A stretch of 64,000 nucleotides of DNA from Bolinopsis microptera. Taxonomy: Eukaryota > Ctenophora > Tentaculata > Lobata > Bolinopsidae. This document shows positions 1 through 13,900 of the stretch, piece by piece. The notes under the pieces are model-generated. The model was not told where the DNA came from. It worked only from the letters and a program-made list of their open reading frames with translations, and did not search any database. Made by a program: the position numbers and the translations under genes. Where the stretch lies: the NCBI RefSeq assembly GCF_026151205.1, contig NC_087074.1, positions 15,002,667 through 15,066,666 on the forward strand, in the 5' to 3' direction. Position 1 is the first letter of the stretch. Each line of letters starts with the position of its first letter.

Positions 1-1476
1 AGAATTTAACTCTTTCGAATCGAAAGTTAATTAATTTTTTCAGTCCCATGGACTGGTTTTTATTTTTGACAATGATGATATTCATTATATATAACCTGTA
101 ATACTATTCTGTATATATCTAATTTCGTTTTCCAAAAAAAAAGTTTTAAAATGCTGGTTATACCTTACATTTCAGTTATCTCTCACAAATTCGTTTCAAA
201 ACTCATCTTTTCGCAAATTTGTATCCTTTCGAAATTTTCTTCGAAAAAATGTCAAAATCTGGCATATCAGACGAAATGAGAGTAGACATGGTCAAGCTTT
301 TCTATGTCAACGGAAGTAGTTGGACTGCTGCTAGGAGGGCACTTTCAAAGAAATACGGTAATGCAGGCAGGAAAATTCATCTTAGGACTATTCAGCGACA
401 AGTGACGAAATTTGAGAGAGAATTGACTCTCAGAAGGAAACCAACAGGTGGGGTGCAAAAACGGCAGTTAATGAGAAAAACATCAAAAAAGTCGACCAAA
501 TCCTTGACAAAAGCCCTCGACGTTCTGTAAGGAACATCGCTAAGAGAACTAAGCTATCTACCACAACCGTTTGGAGGATCTTGAGAAAGGAGTTAGGCAA
601 ATACCCATACAAAATTCAGATGTTGCAAGAACAGACGGCAGCCAACAAGCAGCAAAGAGTGGACTTTGCCAAGCAATTTGCTAGCAAAATTGAGTCTGAT
701 CAAAACTTTTTGAAGAACCTTATTGTCTCCGATGAAGCTCACTTCCAACTATCAGGGTGGGTTAATACTCAGAATGCCCGAATCTGGTCAGATAAGCAAC
801 CCTATGCCACCGTGGAAGGTCCAAAAACCAGAGAAAAGGTGACTGTTTGGATGGGCCTCAGTTACCATGGTGTCTTCGGACCCCACTTTTTCGAGAATGA
901 AGAAGAGAAGGCAGAGACGATAAGGACAGCAAATTACATTGCTATGTTGCGTGGAAAAGTAATCCCAGTACTTAAAAGGAAAAAAATACTTGATTCCTGT
1001 ATATTCCAACAAGACGGGGCCCCTCCACACTGTTCGCACGAAAGTTTGGCTTGGCTGAAGGAGCATTTTGGGGAAAGACTGATATCGAGGAAAGCTGAGT
1101 TCAGCTGGCCTCCCTACAGCCCTGACCTGAATCCGGCTGATTTCTTTTTGTGGGGCTATCTGAAAGAACGTGTCTATTCAGACCCAGTCCCACAAACAGT
1201 AGATGAGCTAAAAAACAATATCAGAAGGGAGGCTAAAAAGTTAAAAATTGACATGGTAAAACGTGCAATAGACAATATGCTTCCGAGGGTTCAAAACCTT
1301 CTATGCAGAAAGGGGGCTTGGTTCGAAAAATTGTTAAAATATTAGATTTATTTTTGTTATGTATTTTAAAATGTAATAATTTGTCTAGAATTTAAAACAA
1401 AAATTATACCGTTTGTCTCATTTTTAGATTTTGAGAGCCATTCAAAATTTGGACACGAGTCTCGAAACACCCTGTA
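1..1476 (+). mobile_element. Tc1/mariner-superfamily transposon, left end outside window
   Basis: A mariner-type DNA transposon whose right end is visible: the sequence ends ...TCGAAACACCCTGTA at 1462-1476, the usual inverted-terminal-repeat ending next to a TA target site. The matching left end (it should begin TACAGGGTG) is not present, so the element probably starts before base 1. It carries a transposase frame (219-1345) with one frameshift. It lies about 460 bases beyond the stop codon of the minus-strand phospholipase D-like gene. Confidence 0.75.
219..1345 (+). pseudogene. mariner-like transposase (DD41D, rosa-like), one frameshift
   Basis: DNA transposase that would cut and paste the flanking element. 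The first part (219-530) carries an N-terminal helix-turn-helix; the second (581-1345) carries the DDE/D catalytic core. Catalytic residues visible are Asp in SDEAHF, Asp in QQDGAPPH and Asp in NPADFFLW; I count 41 residues between the last two, the spacing known for the rosa/Visitor DD41D group. The two parts are in different frames: the downstream frame is open back through 440-530, and the shift falls in the A-run of gcaaaaacgg near 457-466, where one missing A explains it. Otherwise the frame is intact, so the copy is young or the break is an assembly error. Family placement rests on spacing only. Confidence 0.8.
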
Positions 1477-1842
1477 AGAACTGAACGTATCTTGCTGTAA
1501 CATGAGAATTGAGAAATGATACACGTTGTTAGTTAGAAGATATATTACTCACTTTACCATACGCTAATGATTGAAATAGCTTTAATTTCAACGAAAATTA
1601 GTGAAAATTCATGTCGATTTTTAGCAGAATCTTGAAAAAGCAACAATTTTTCGAACGTTAAATCCACAGTTAAGTCTGGTGTGACCTGTGAAGTAATAGA
1701 AATGTGTTTAATTGTTTGTCAAACTAACATTATTAGCTGAACAGAACAAACGCGTAAATAAATCAATATGGACGAACAGAAGTGTCAATAGGTACGAAGA
1801 GCCAGCAAAATTTGTCGCTAACTAGTAACTGTTTTAAATTTC

Positions 1843-1902
1843 TCAGTCAGTTGGTCAGTCAGTCACTCTGTCACTCGGTCGGTCAGTCGGTCAGTCAGTC
1901 AG
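1843..1902. repeat. degenerate (CAGT/CGGT)n tetranucleotide tract
   Basis: Short imperfect run of CAGT and CGGT units in the 3' flank of the phospholipase D-like gene. The rest of 1477-1934 shows no gene. Confidence 0.7.
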
Positions 1903-1934
1903 CTCTAAAAGTTACCTATCGATTAGAAGATGGC

Positions 1935-4900
1935 TCAGGAGGTGAGCTTCTCTGCTGGACACCTCATCTGTCTGCCGAGAGTTCTGGCCTTGGTGTCAGG
2001 TAGGAACTTTGCATCGTCACGGTTTACAACCTGAAAACCCAAAACATATTTAAAACAACAATTTTGTGATCAGAATCTTTCGACTTCAATAAAAGCTGGA
2101 TCTAGATACAAATATACGATGATTACTGTTAAAATTCCATTGCCATTCTGGTGTTATAGCCTATAGGTGAGCTACCTGACCGGAAGGCTGTATAGCGATG
2201 GGGTACTTTATAAGATGTGAAGTAGTTGAGAAGTTGTCGCTGATAAACAACTTCCAGTTTCTATTCGCTATCTTATTCATCTCACGTACACATCCTGTAA
2301 TAAAGGTGATATCGATACGGCAACTTTATAAGTTTATAATATTATGGAGTATACAATTAACCAATTCTCGTTAATTTCATTCTCTAAACCACCATTTCAT
2401 CGACAAAACAAGTTATGTTTCCTTATCAGAGCCTCTAGAATCTGATCTATTATAAATATCAACTCTTACCAATGCGGTGTGGACGTCTAAAGGAAGGGTT
2501 AGATGTACCCGTATGCTCGGCCCACAGCGACAATCGGAAATTGTGCACTTTGCCTTGTAAGTGTGGTTTGTCTTCTATATTTTCCTGCAGTGCAAGATAT
2601 CATCAAGTTCGTTAGAACAGGCAGATAGTCTTGGGGTGATCCAGAAGGAAAATTGATTTATTTTGGGCTAAAAGCCATCAACTATTCCATTTTCATTACT
2701 TCATTATAAGATTATACTCCGGCAACCGAAAAATGGCCTCTAAATTTCGATATTTGAGTGTATTTCTACAGTGATTTAGAGTATAGTGACGACAAAAGTA
2801 AGTTAACTATTCCAAACCTGGGTATGATGGGGCTGCCAGGCTCCTATCGCTAGCTCGGTGTTCCTTCTACCACTCAATGACCCCTGGGACACACCGCCAC
2901 TACTCAGTAAGATATACTCATCATCTACCACCAGTACACTCCCACAGATACTGATCATACCCCTGAAAGGAGTTGTCACGTGAAATGAGGAGAGGAGTTA
3001 CGAAGTGTAGTCAAGAGAGGAAAAGTCACCAGTAGTGAAGCTTCTAGGTTATAATTGTTTTTTCGTTCAGTAATTAGTGTAAACCGTCAAAGTACATCTT
3101 GTAATACTACACTAACCGTCTTGTCTTTGCTGCCGACGGTACATTTATATCAGTCAGATTCACCCTGGAGCCAGGTTCATATCTAACTTTTGATGCCAGA
3201 GAGTAGAAGTTAAGGTAGTCCGTCACTTTAGCTCCCACGGGACCCTTCTTAGAGATAGCCTTAGCTATCATCTTGTACATCATATCGATCGTTTGGGACT
3301 GAAAGATGTTCGATTTTGATAAACTGTCGAGATTTATATGATTTTCATTTTGATTTTGTAGTCTAGACTAAATCTAACAGAGGTTTTGTCATTGCTAAAC
3401 ATTTGGGTTTTATTCTCTTTATTCTCTTATTATGCACAAAATAGAAACACGATTGATAATGTTATCAAATTTATTAGACAAGTATGTATATTCGTAGTCA
3501 AAATATCAAAATGTTTAAAATAGGTAAAACGTTTAACTTGAAAGAGGTATAATATGATAATCCCTACTCAATAGGGACACCGAAAGTTTCCACCTTGAGG
3601 TACACCTGAATGACCAGCGACACAACAACAACCACTTGGTTGACCGCCAGCACCAGCCTGGGACTCATATCGTAAGCGAACTGAGTGAAGGACATGCCCA
3701 GCACAACTGTCACTCTGCCCACCATATACGCCAAATGGAAACTAAAACCCCGGACCTTGGTGGGAAAGTGTTCTCTGATCAGTACAAGCGGAACACAGGT
3801 CAGCATGTTGCTGAGCCCCTTCAGACACATCAGTAGGACCACGAGGTAACCTCTACTCCCACAGATGTGCAGACATGACAGCACGATAAAAGTTGAAACT
3901 GTTATAAACGCGTTCGCTCCTCGTCTGCCCATTGAGTCCAGGATATATGCTAAAATCAAGCTACTGATGGGCTCGCTCAGACCAACCATCCCCATGTCTA
4001 ACAAAACATTCTTTTCAAAGACACAGCTCTGATTCCGAGACACGGTCACGGGTCCGCAGTACTGCTCGTTCAGGAACCTGGGAGACGAGAAAGATACACT
4101 GTTGTACACGAAACATGAAAGCGCTAAAAGGTTTATTATCAGTATCAAGTCGCTGGTTTTTCCGGTCTGTTTTAGAGTTTTGAAAAGTCCACGTATTGAA
4201 GTTTCGTCTGGTTGTTTCCATTTGTTTGATTCCAGAGCTGTGTCTGCAATATTTAATCTCCCACTCATTTTCGTACCACGGCCGTTCCATCTATGAAGAA
4301 AATTAATGGTATTTTCTGCGCTTTCCAATCTGTTGCGATAAAAATCGTAACGAGGTGACTCCTTAGCGAGAACCACCAAAAGAATAACAGGTGAGCAAAC
4401 AAGAGCAGAAAAAGAAAGGAACCCCCTCCAACCGAATACCTCCAGAGTACAATAAGCTATGAGACTAGTAAGGACGGACCCCACTCCCCACGCTACCCCA
4501 ATACCAGACTGAGCCATGGTCCGGTGGGAGATGGGAGCTACCTCCACTGGGTATATAGCAGCTGCTGGGGTGCACAGTGCGATGGTAGCACCTACCAGTA
4601 CCCTACACAGAAAAAGTTGGTAAAAGTGCTGGGACCACAGCCCGGAGAGGAGACCAAACCCTGTCATACCCACAACTCCAGCTAACATAACGGGTTTCCG
4701 GCCGTACTTCTCAGCAACATTAGAGAAGTTAAGCGCAACTAGGAACTGTCCCACAACGCTGGAAATCTGGAGGCAGGTCATGCTGGCTGTGGAGAGGTTC
4801 CACTCGCATCTTAATATCAGTCCGACTACAGCTAGAACTGTTACTTCAACTGCTTCCAGGGATATTATAGCATATGATGTGATTAGGAGAAATCCAGTGC

Positions 4901-7900
4901 CAAGACCGCATCCTGCTTCTTCAATTGCTTCGTTAATGTCCAAATCGTTATTGACGCCTTCTTTTGCTACATCAATAAGATGATGCTGAGAATTGTCTCT
5001 CATATCATCAGATGAAAATGAGTTACTGCGAGTGTGGCCATCACTGCAGCTGTGCATCCTCAGGATTACTTCAGTAAAGTTTGAAGTTTTTAAAAGACGT
5101 TCAGACTTCTGATAAGTTTCATGACCTTCTAATGTAATGTATCTTAATTTAAAGTACTAGCATAATAATAATACATATAATATATGAATAATGTATGTAT
5201 AATGATATGATACCCAGAGAAAGTAATTAGTAAGAAGTGGTTTAAGATCATGTTCAAATGCAGTTTTACGGAAGAAGTAAAAATTTGCCTCTCCAAACAT
5301 AAAGATATTTCACGGTAGAAAATATCGACAAAATCACATCAAACATAACAGTACTTTCTTATATCTTATGGACGACAGTTCACTATACACTATACAGTAT
5401 ACAAGGCACGACTCCAAAGCAATGTTGAGGCAACCTCACTGAATAAAGTTATGTCATGTGACACAGGCTTAATTATAATAAAGAACTTAATAAAAACTGT
5501 GTACAATGTGTACAATGTGTACAATCTTACAATGTGAACAATGTGTACAATTTATACAATGTGTACAATGTGTACAATGTGTACAATGCGTACAATGTGT
5601 ACAATGTGTACAATGTGTACAATGTGTACAATATATACAATGTGTGCAATGTGTACAATGTGTACAATGTGTACAATGTGTACAATGTGTACATGGTACT
5701 TACTGTAAGTTTACACTTTACATGTCCCACTATATTACATAAAGTGAACGTCCGGATTCCGGAAATACCTAAATTGGTGATAAACAACTGAAACGAGGCC
5801 GAAATTTGTATCTGTACCAGATACAACTAAACCAAAACAAAACCCAAAATAATTATGATAAGTTATTGGCGTACCCGTCCTTATGCGCGGCGCTCTTTTC
5901 GATATCCTGCATTATACGTAAGATAAGCGAGCAATAGACTAGTAAGCTAGGTAAGTGAAATGGTAGCTCCTACCTGCCAGAACAACATCTCCTGAACCTC
6001 GCTGCTAGCCGGATCCCCAGAGGGATGGAGGGGTAGGACTATGTACACTGCGTACCTGTTACCGTTCAATATCTGCTCACATATCTGCAGAGTACAGTGT
6101 CAATATTTACATATGTACTACCATTATTTTATTGTAAATTATTAAAAATTAATACCTTGTCAAATATCTTGAATTAAAATCTCGCGTTTATTAATATAAT
6201 ACACTAAAACTTCTCTATACCAGGTTCTTCGCATTTTGAGAGTTTGAGGAAACGACAAATGCACTGCATAGAAACAAAACCGGTATCGAGAGGTTTGCAT
6301 AATTTCGATCCCGCTTCTAATTCCCATGGGATATTAGCTTTAAAGAAAGCGAACTATAAGAACATCATAAACAAGGAACTGAAACCGAGGGGTATGACCA
6401 GCACAGCGACAATATAGGTGTCCTGTTACAATTTAGTGAACATAATGGAGGGACGCAAATAGTCTACCTAGATATACTGCTTCCAGTACCTTGATGGCGA
6501 CCTGTTTCACTCTCACCGATCTCACTGATTTGTCACTGGTAAAAATTTCAGTCAAAACCGCGAAATTTCGGTCAAGGGGACGGCAGAAAAGCTCCTCTTC
6601 AAAAATCTTCGAAATTTTTTTAAAATATTCTGATGATTTTCCGTTTATCAAAGCTTTCTTTGGGAATAGAACTTTGAGTACCTCAATCGTGTCTTGTGCC
6701 ATCCTCAGTGACCTAATAAGATCATTCAAGAAAAAGTCAATCACAACAGTGAAATTTGGGTCGCGGAAAGCTGAAACTCAAAATGTTCATCGCATCAAAG
6801 TTTTCTCCGGATATACTGCTTCCGGTACCTTGATGGCGACTCATGTGTCACTCTCACCGATCTCACTGATTGGTCAATAGTAATATAACAATTTCAGTCA
6901 AAACCGCGAAATTTCGGTAAAGGGGACGGCAGAAAAGCTCCTATTCAAAAATCTTCGAAAATCTCTTTTTTATTCTGATGATTTTCCGTTTATCAAATTA
7001 TCTCATAAATCATGAATATAAAGAACCCAGCTTGTTGATAGAAATATAGAAAATGTCTGAACCGACCTTGCTGACAATCTCCAGAGCTACAAGGTGTCTG
7101 TCTTTTGGGGTGTCTCCTCTCCAGCTCCGTCCCATGAACTGGCTGGTTTCCAGGTACAGAAACACGTACGACCTTCTGATATGGTGTACTAGCGCTCTGA
7201 AACACAATGTCGATGAAAACAGGAACCCAATTCTCAAAACAGTAACTCAAAACAGATTTATCAATCTACCGTATATAGTATCTACGTGTTACTTTAGCAT
7301 ACAGAAATATTATAAATCATATATCATAGTTCTGTAGGTATGAGTTCTTTTACAACATGATTTTTATTGTTACTAAATTTATGGTCTCCTTATTTATGAG
7401 TCACGTTTTAGCCGTACTAACTTTAGCCGATAAGATATCACAAGATAATCCATATGGTCTGTGATTTTGTTTATACTGTAATTTCTGATACCAAACAATA
7501 ATTACCGGATGGCAAAATCATAGAATTATAACATGCCTTGTTGTAAATATTTAACAATAACTGCTATACGCTTATATGTTAACCCATTAGGGACGATAGG
7601 GTCGTTTACGACCCACCTTTTCTAGAGGCTATAGAGGACAAACCATAATACTAAACGCAACGAATCTTTCGCACATATGCTCAAAATTTATTGGGCTACA
7701 TTATTGACTTTCCAGTCGAGACCCAATTAATCACTAACAACTAAATAATTAGGCTAATTAGTCGTCATAATTGGAAAATATTTCACTTTACTTCTTGCCT
7801 TGATTGGGACATTAAAACTTTATGTAGGCTTATTTTGTTGAGGACAAAATAGTTGCGGGCAACGATTTCCTTGAGACATATGAAAAGCCCGTGATAATCA

Positions 7901-10900
7901 GATGTTCACAAACAGAGCTAGACGCTGTTTACTAACTGCGGTCGCATACGACCCACTCGTCCGGGTCGCAAACGACCCATCACGGTTTTTCGGCTTTAAC
8001 TTCTGAAACAAAGACGTTAGGATAAAATAAAATAAAAAGCATAAGTTAAAAACATATGGTCAATACTGTGTAACTCTAACTTTTTAAAAATAAAGAATTT
8101 GGGTCATTAACGACCCACTCGGCTCACTTGCTTATTACTACATATGTCCATGTAACTTCTTGAATTCAGCCTAAAGCATGACATCATAAGTTCAAAATCG
8201 CCTCTCAGCAAGTGATAATCATCATAAACTGCGAAAAATCGGTTAAATGGGTCATTAGCGACCCACTAGGACCACAAAATTGATTAATTAAATATAATGT
8301 TGTCAAACTTTTACAAATATTAGTATAAAAACATGTTATATCTTGGTCATTACTCCTGTACGTTGATTTAACTTTTAAAATCGATCAACTGGGTCAATAA
8401 CGACCCACTCGGAAGTTGAACCACCTCATCAATTATTATCAGTATCATGCTGTTCCACCATCAAGAAAGACACTCGTAGGTCTTAATTCCACGCAAACCA
8501 CGGGTGGCTGACTACTAGCCCTTCTAAGATCCAGGGCCAACTGAAGGGCCGTCATCACTCATCAAAGAGCTGCGAGAATAACACTACTGCATATGCCTGG
8601 AGTTGCGTCCTGACTAATACTATGGTGCGTGGAAATCTGTACCGAAAGGACCGTGGCCGTGCCGCAAAAGAAAAGGAATCGGCCCTCGTTCCTAACTTGC
8701 TAAGTAATAGCCATGCTGTTGTTGTTGCTTATTAGATTCTGTTACCTTTTTCGTCAATTTCGAATCTTGGTAAACGACCTGCTACAACCCACCGCTTGAG
8801 ACCCAGGGTCCCACGGTGATCAGATCATGTCACTCAAGAAAAATCCCCTGAACGAAGTATACGAGATATCATGTAACCTTGGGTAAATACTGAAAGACGA
8901 GTGGTCAAATTGCATATTCTAATCCAACATGCCAATCTGTTTTTTTTTCATTCCTAGAAAGTACGAGAATAACTAAACAACTGTTGCATTCAGATGGCTA
9001 CATCTACAGCTCTGTGAAGAAGGACAAGGTAAAAGCCCCCCCCCCTCCCCCATTTGGCTGGCGGTGCTGCAACCTGCAATCTCTCAGACAACTACCTCGT
9101 TGTGGGTAACAAACCCCGCAACAACGAGGCAGCTTTCAAAACGAAAACAAGTATTACGTAATCGGCCGAGAGGGAGGGGAGTTTCCAAATGATTACGCTT
9201 GTGTAATTTTGACATAATAGCTATGTGGTGGGGGGGGGGGCGTAAAAATTGTCCAATAAATGATTACGTTATATATGAACGGCCCCTAAGAAGTAAAGAA
9301 AGGGAGCTGCGAAGAGAGTAGATGCAGCCATCTGAAATCTGAATCCAGCAGTTGTATAGTTCTTCTTGGACTTTTTAGGTATCGGGAAAAGATAGGCACG
9401 TTGTTTGCTGTCTCACGACATTACGGTCGTATACTAACAGCTGATAAACTCACCTACCTATCAATCCAATTCTGCCCATTATTCGTCAGTCATTGGGTGA
9501 CGTGATCTGCAGATTACCGTGAGACTCCAGATTTCAGAAGGGCTAGTAGTCAGCCACCCGTGGTTTGCGTGGAATTAAGACCTACGAGTGTCTTTCTTGA
9601 TGGTAGAACAACATGATACTGATAATTAATGTCGTGGTTCAACTTCCGAGTGGGTCGTTATTGACCCAGTTGATCGATTTTAAAAGTTAAATCAACGTAC
9701 AGGAGTAATGACCAAGATATAACATGTTTTTATACTAATATTTGTAAAAGTTTGACAACATTATATTTAATTAATCAATTTTGTGGTCCTAGTGGGTCGC
9801 TAATGACCCATTTAACCGATTTTTCGCAGTTTATGATGATTATCACTTGCTGAGAGGCGATTTTGAACTTATGATGTCATGCTTTAGGCTGAATTCAAGA
9901 AGTTACATGGACATATGTAGTAATAAGCAAGTGAGCCGAGTGGGTCGTTAATGACCCAAATTCTTTATTTAAAAAAAGTTAGAGTCACACAGTATTGACC
10001 ATATGTTTTTAACTTATGCTTTTTATTTTATTTTATCCTAACGTCTTTGTTTCAGAAGTTAAAGCCGAAAAACCGTGATGGGTCGTTTGCGACCCGGACG
10101 AGTGGGTCGCATGCGACCATAGCTGTATCTTTTAAAGTAAACGAGATACAGATTAGCTTTTTTGGATATCTCATTTTTGCTGTAAAGTGACCTAGTGTGT
10201 TAAACGGCATCAAAATCGACAAACTTTAAAACTCGTCGTCCCTAATGGGTTAAACGTTATTAAAACAATTGTTTACAACATGTCATGTGCCTTACAACTT
10301 TATAAACCACGGAATCATAATCAGCCGAAATTATTTTGATATTGTGTTATCAATCTCTGATGATGTTGCTAATTTTTGTCTCCTGCCTCATTGCTACGTT
10401 GACAAGTGGAACAGTCTACCTATCTAACCGTGATGCGTTAGAGCACTTGAAAAAAATGGGATTCCTATCCAAATACGTCAAAGATATCACACTTGGATTT
10501 GGGGAAAGGAGCGCGGGTAATTTAACCATGCCCATCAATGCAACCCTAGATCCCAACGAAATTTTGTTCTTTTCTAGGAGTCTGATTCATGATGAACTGA
10601 ACAACTGCAGAACTGTCCTTAACTACTTAAATGATTTTGGGTACCTGGACGGGTACACACGTCTCAGAGACGTGCCAGACTCAGCAGCATTGTCCATGAT
10701 AAGCACTAAAGATCTTCAAGGAGCCTTGATCTTGTTCCAGTCCGTTAACTCAATGGCTAAAACAGGGAGGGTTGATGATGAGGTCCTAGCGAAGATGAAA
10801 ATCCCTAGATGTGGGGTCCCAGATGTTGATCCAAAAGATCCGGGTTACAAGACTTACCAAGGAATGGAAACGTTCCAACTGAACGACATCAAACCATCGA

Positions 10901-13900
10901 ACAATGTTATAGATACACACACCATGACGCATAGAGGGAGTAATGGCAATTCTTTCAATAACCAGTCCACCAACAAAGACTTAAAAAATAACTTCATAGC
11001 CTTGGACAAACGCTATGAGACCACGAAAGAAAACTGGGCAGGAAACAAACTTACTTTCTATTTCGAGAACTTTAGCGACACACTCGAGCATCACTCATAT
11101 ACCGAAATTATAAACGCATTTGAAGTTTGGACTTCAAGTATTGAACTCTTCCTCTACGAAGTGACCGACACCAGGATCGCAGACGTCAGGATTAACTTTG
11201 TGAGTAGGGACCACGGTGACAATTACCCATTTGACGGTCCTATTGGGGTATTAGCCCACGCTTTCTATCCTCCTAACGGAGAGATACACTTCGATAATGA
11301 CGAGGAATTCACTAGATTCTCCACCCGAGGAGTGAATCTACGGTCTACAGCGATCCACGAGTTTGGACACACTTTGGGCTTGCGACATTCCATGGAAAGG
11401 GACTCGCTGATGTCGCCATATCATACTGAGTACAAAAGGGAAATTAATCTTCAAGAAGATGACTTAGCTGGAATATCGAGGCTATTTAAATTAGGAAAAG
11501 GAGCTGTTTACACTGCTGATATGCTAGAAGCAAAACAATATCAAAAGGTATTAATGAAACAATTCGACAACCCGCAGGACCATCAACCTTTTGCTGGAAA
11601 CTCATCCTGTATCGAGCGAATTGATGCGGTGATTAAGCACCCTTGTGCACAGACTCTTTTCATGTTCGCAAAAGACCTTTATTACAAAATAGAATCGGAT
11701 AAACTTGGTGATTTAGTTGTTGCGGAGGGCTATCCAAAGCACATATCTGTATGCTGGGATGGATTGGAGGACAAAATAGATGCTGCTTATGTAAACGTAT
11801 CTATATCAGCAGCGTTTTTCTTTAAAGGTGATAGGTATTGGAAATATGATTTCACCAACAATACAATGTATCCCGGTTTTCCAAGAGAGAACTTACCAGA
11901 TGTTCCCAAAAATCTCCGTGCCACCATGATGATGGAAAACACCGTATATTTCTTCACAGAAGATAAGATTGTAACACAAAATATGACAAATGGCTCTATA
12001 AAGACGATCACAGATAAGAAGTTTAATGTTGACGCAGCCTTTCCCCTCTTGGCAAACGGCTACTTCGGAACCACACACGGGAGCAGCTACTCTGTCTACA
12101 GTTCTAAGGATATGGGAGCAGTTCGAGTGTATCATGGCCGGCCTCTGTCATGGGACTACGGTTTACCAATGTGTGTGGACGACTCGCAAAGTCGCAATTT
12201 AAATCCCAAGATGAAGCCTTTCTGCGATGCGTACGCCTTGCTCGCGTACACCGACGCAAACTTGGACATCCCACCAGAGTGCTACAGTCTTCTGAGGCAA
12301 TTCCCTGTAATTCCACCGGAGAAGATAACGGAATATTATCATTCTTTGGAATAGAATTATTGAGTAAGGGCTGAAATAAAAATGAGTTGTTTGAACTAAT
12401 TTGAAACTCGTAATTAGTGTAATTTCTTTACCCACTTTATGGAAGTGATTGTACGATTTATTATTTACGATTTAAAATATACTTAACCATGACATAGCTA
12501 CTTAGTACTTATATTGTGTATTATCCTTTAAATATTTGGGTATCATTGCAGTTATCATCATGCAGTTTATGTTTTCTATTTTTATAAGATTATCCAGATT
12601 AGTTTTAAAACTTCGACCATTCTAGCACTATAATAACACTTTAGTTGTGTGTTTTATTTGTCCCAAATCATCTAACTTATTAAGTAACAAAATTAATAGT
12701 ATATAAAACAGGATGGGCAAGAATTCTCTAACCAGGCTCAATCCTTGAACAACTCGCTGATTTTTGTCAGAATTACAAAATAGTTATAGATATGGGTGTA
12801 ACTTAGTATCCTAAGAATGCTGTACATAATAAGCTGTCTGTGTACAGTGTACAGTGTACAGTGTACAGTGTACAGTGTACAGTGTACAGTGTACAGTGTA
12901 CAGTGTACAGTGTACAGTGTACAGTGTACACGGAGATGAATGATAGGCTTGTTCAACGGATGTCGGATATGAAATATTAATGTTTATAAAGCTTCAGGTG
13001 CCAACAAATTATCGCATCACTTCTATGTTTCAAAGCTTTAAATTATATTAGCTTTCTTGTCCCCCTTATATTATTAGTTTGAGAAGCTGTAGAATTACAA
13101 ACAGCCGATATTGTTCCACATTACCACTGTCAATTAATTGCAACCCAGGGGAGACTTGAGGAATTCAAGTGTTACACAATTTAAACGTGCATTCCTGAGA
13201 TGCCAAAAATGTCAAGTCTAAGAACAATAGCCCTCCATGGACCTTACATCAATCTTCTCGTGAGTGTCATTTAGCATTTCTTGATGATGTTTTTGATGTT
13301 GTTAATTTTATATAACGAGAGTAAAACATAATTTTTTCTCATTTTCTTTTTATATGAGCTGCAGAAACTTTAGATGCAGTTTGAATAGCAGTTGTAGAAT
13401 CGACCTTCTTGTTGCTAATATTGGTGTATTATGCAGTTCTGGATAAACCTCCGTTACAAAAGAGAAAAATTTACTCGATTTTTTAAATCAATTTTCTCGA
13501 AGCACATAAATTGTTTCATTTGCAATTAATACTTAATCCTTCTTGTACAATAAGCGCTTTTATCTTATCCATCTTTCGATTGATTTTACACGCGTTTTTT
13601 TTTGAGAACTTAGTCCATGTTGCAGTCCTGAAACCGGCATGATAAAGATCCAGTCGTGGCAAGAGGCCATTTCGGTTTTCTCTGAGACATCAAAATTTGA
13701 CAATCTTGTCATGGTGATTCCCTTCAGGATTTGATTTTGATACATATCTGACTAATCTAGTAATTTCGTTTGCATCTTATGACTTGCTTATTTCTGAGAT
13801 ATCGTAGATTTTAACGAACAAACAATCACACCTATTTATTACAAATAACATTAATCCCAGTTTATTAACTCGATCAATTATGATAGGTTAATAGGTTAAG

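Noticed and set aside
5506-5826. Open frames encoding QCVQCVQC- or LYTLYTLYT-like peptides
   Set aside because: They are translations of the 9-bp minisatellite.
12738-12956. Minus-strand peptide with TVHCTLY repeats
   Set aside because: Translation of the 7-bp minisatellite, no start context or homology.
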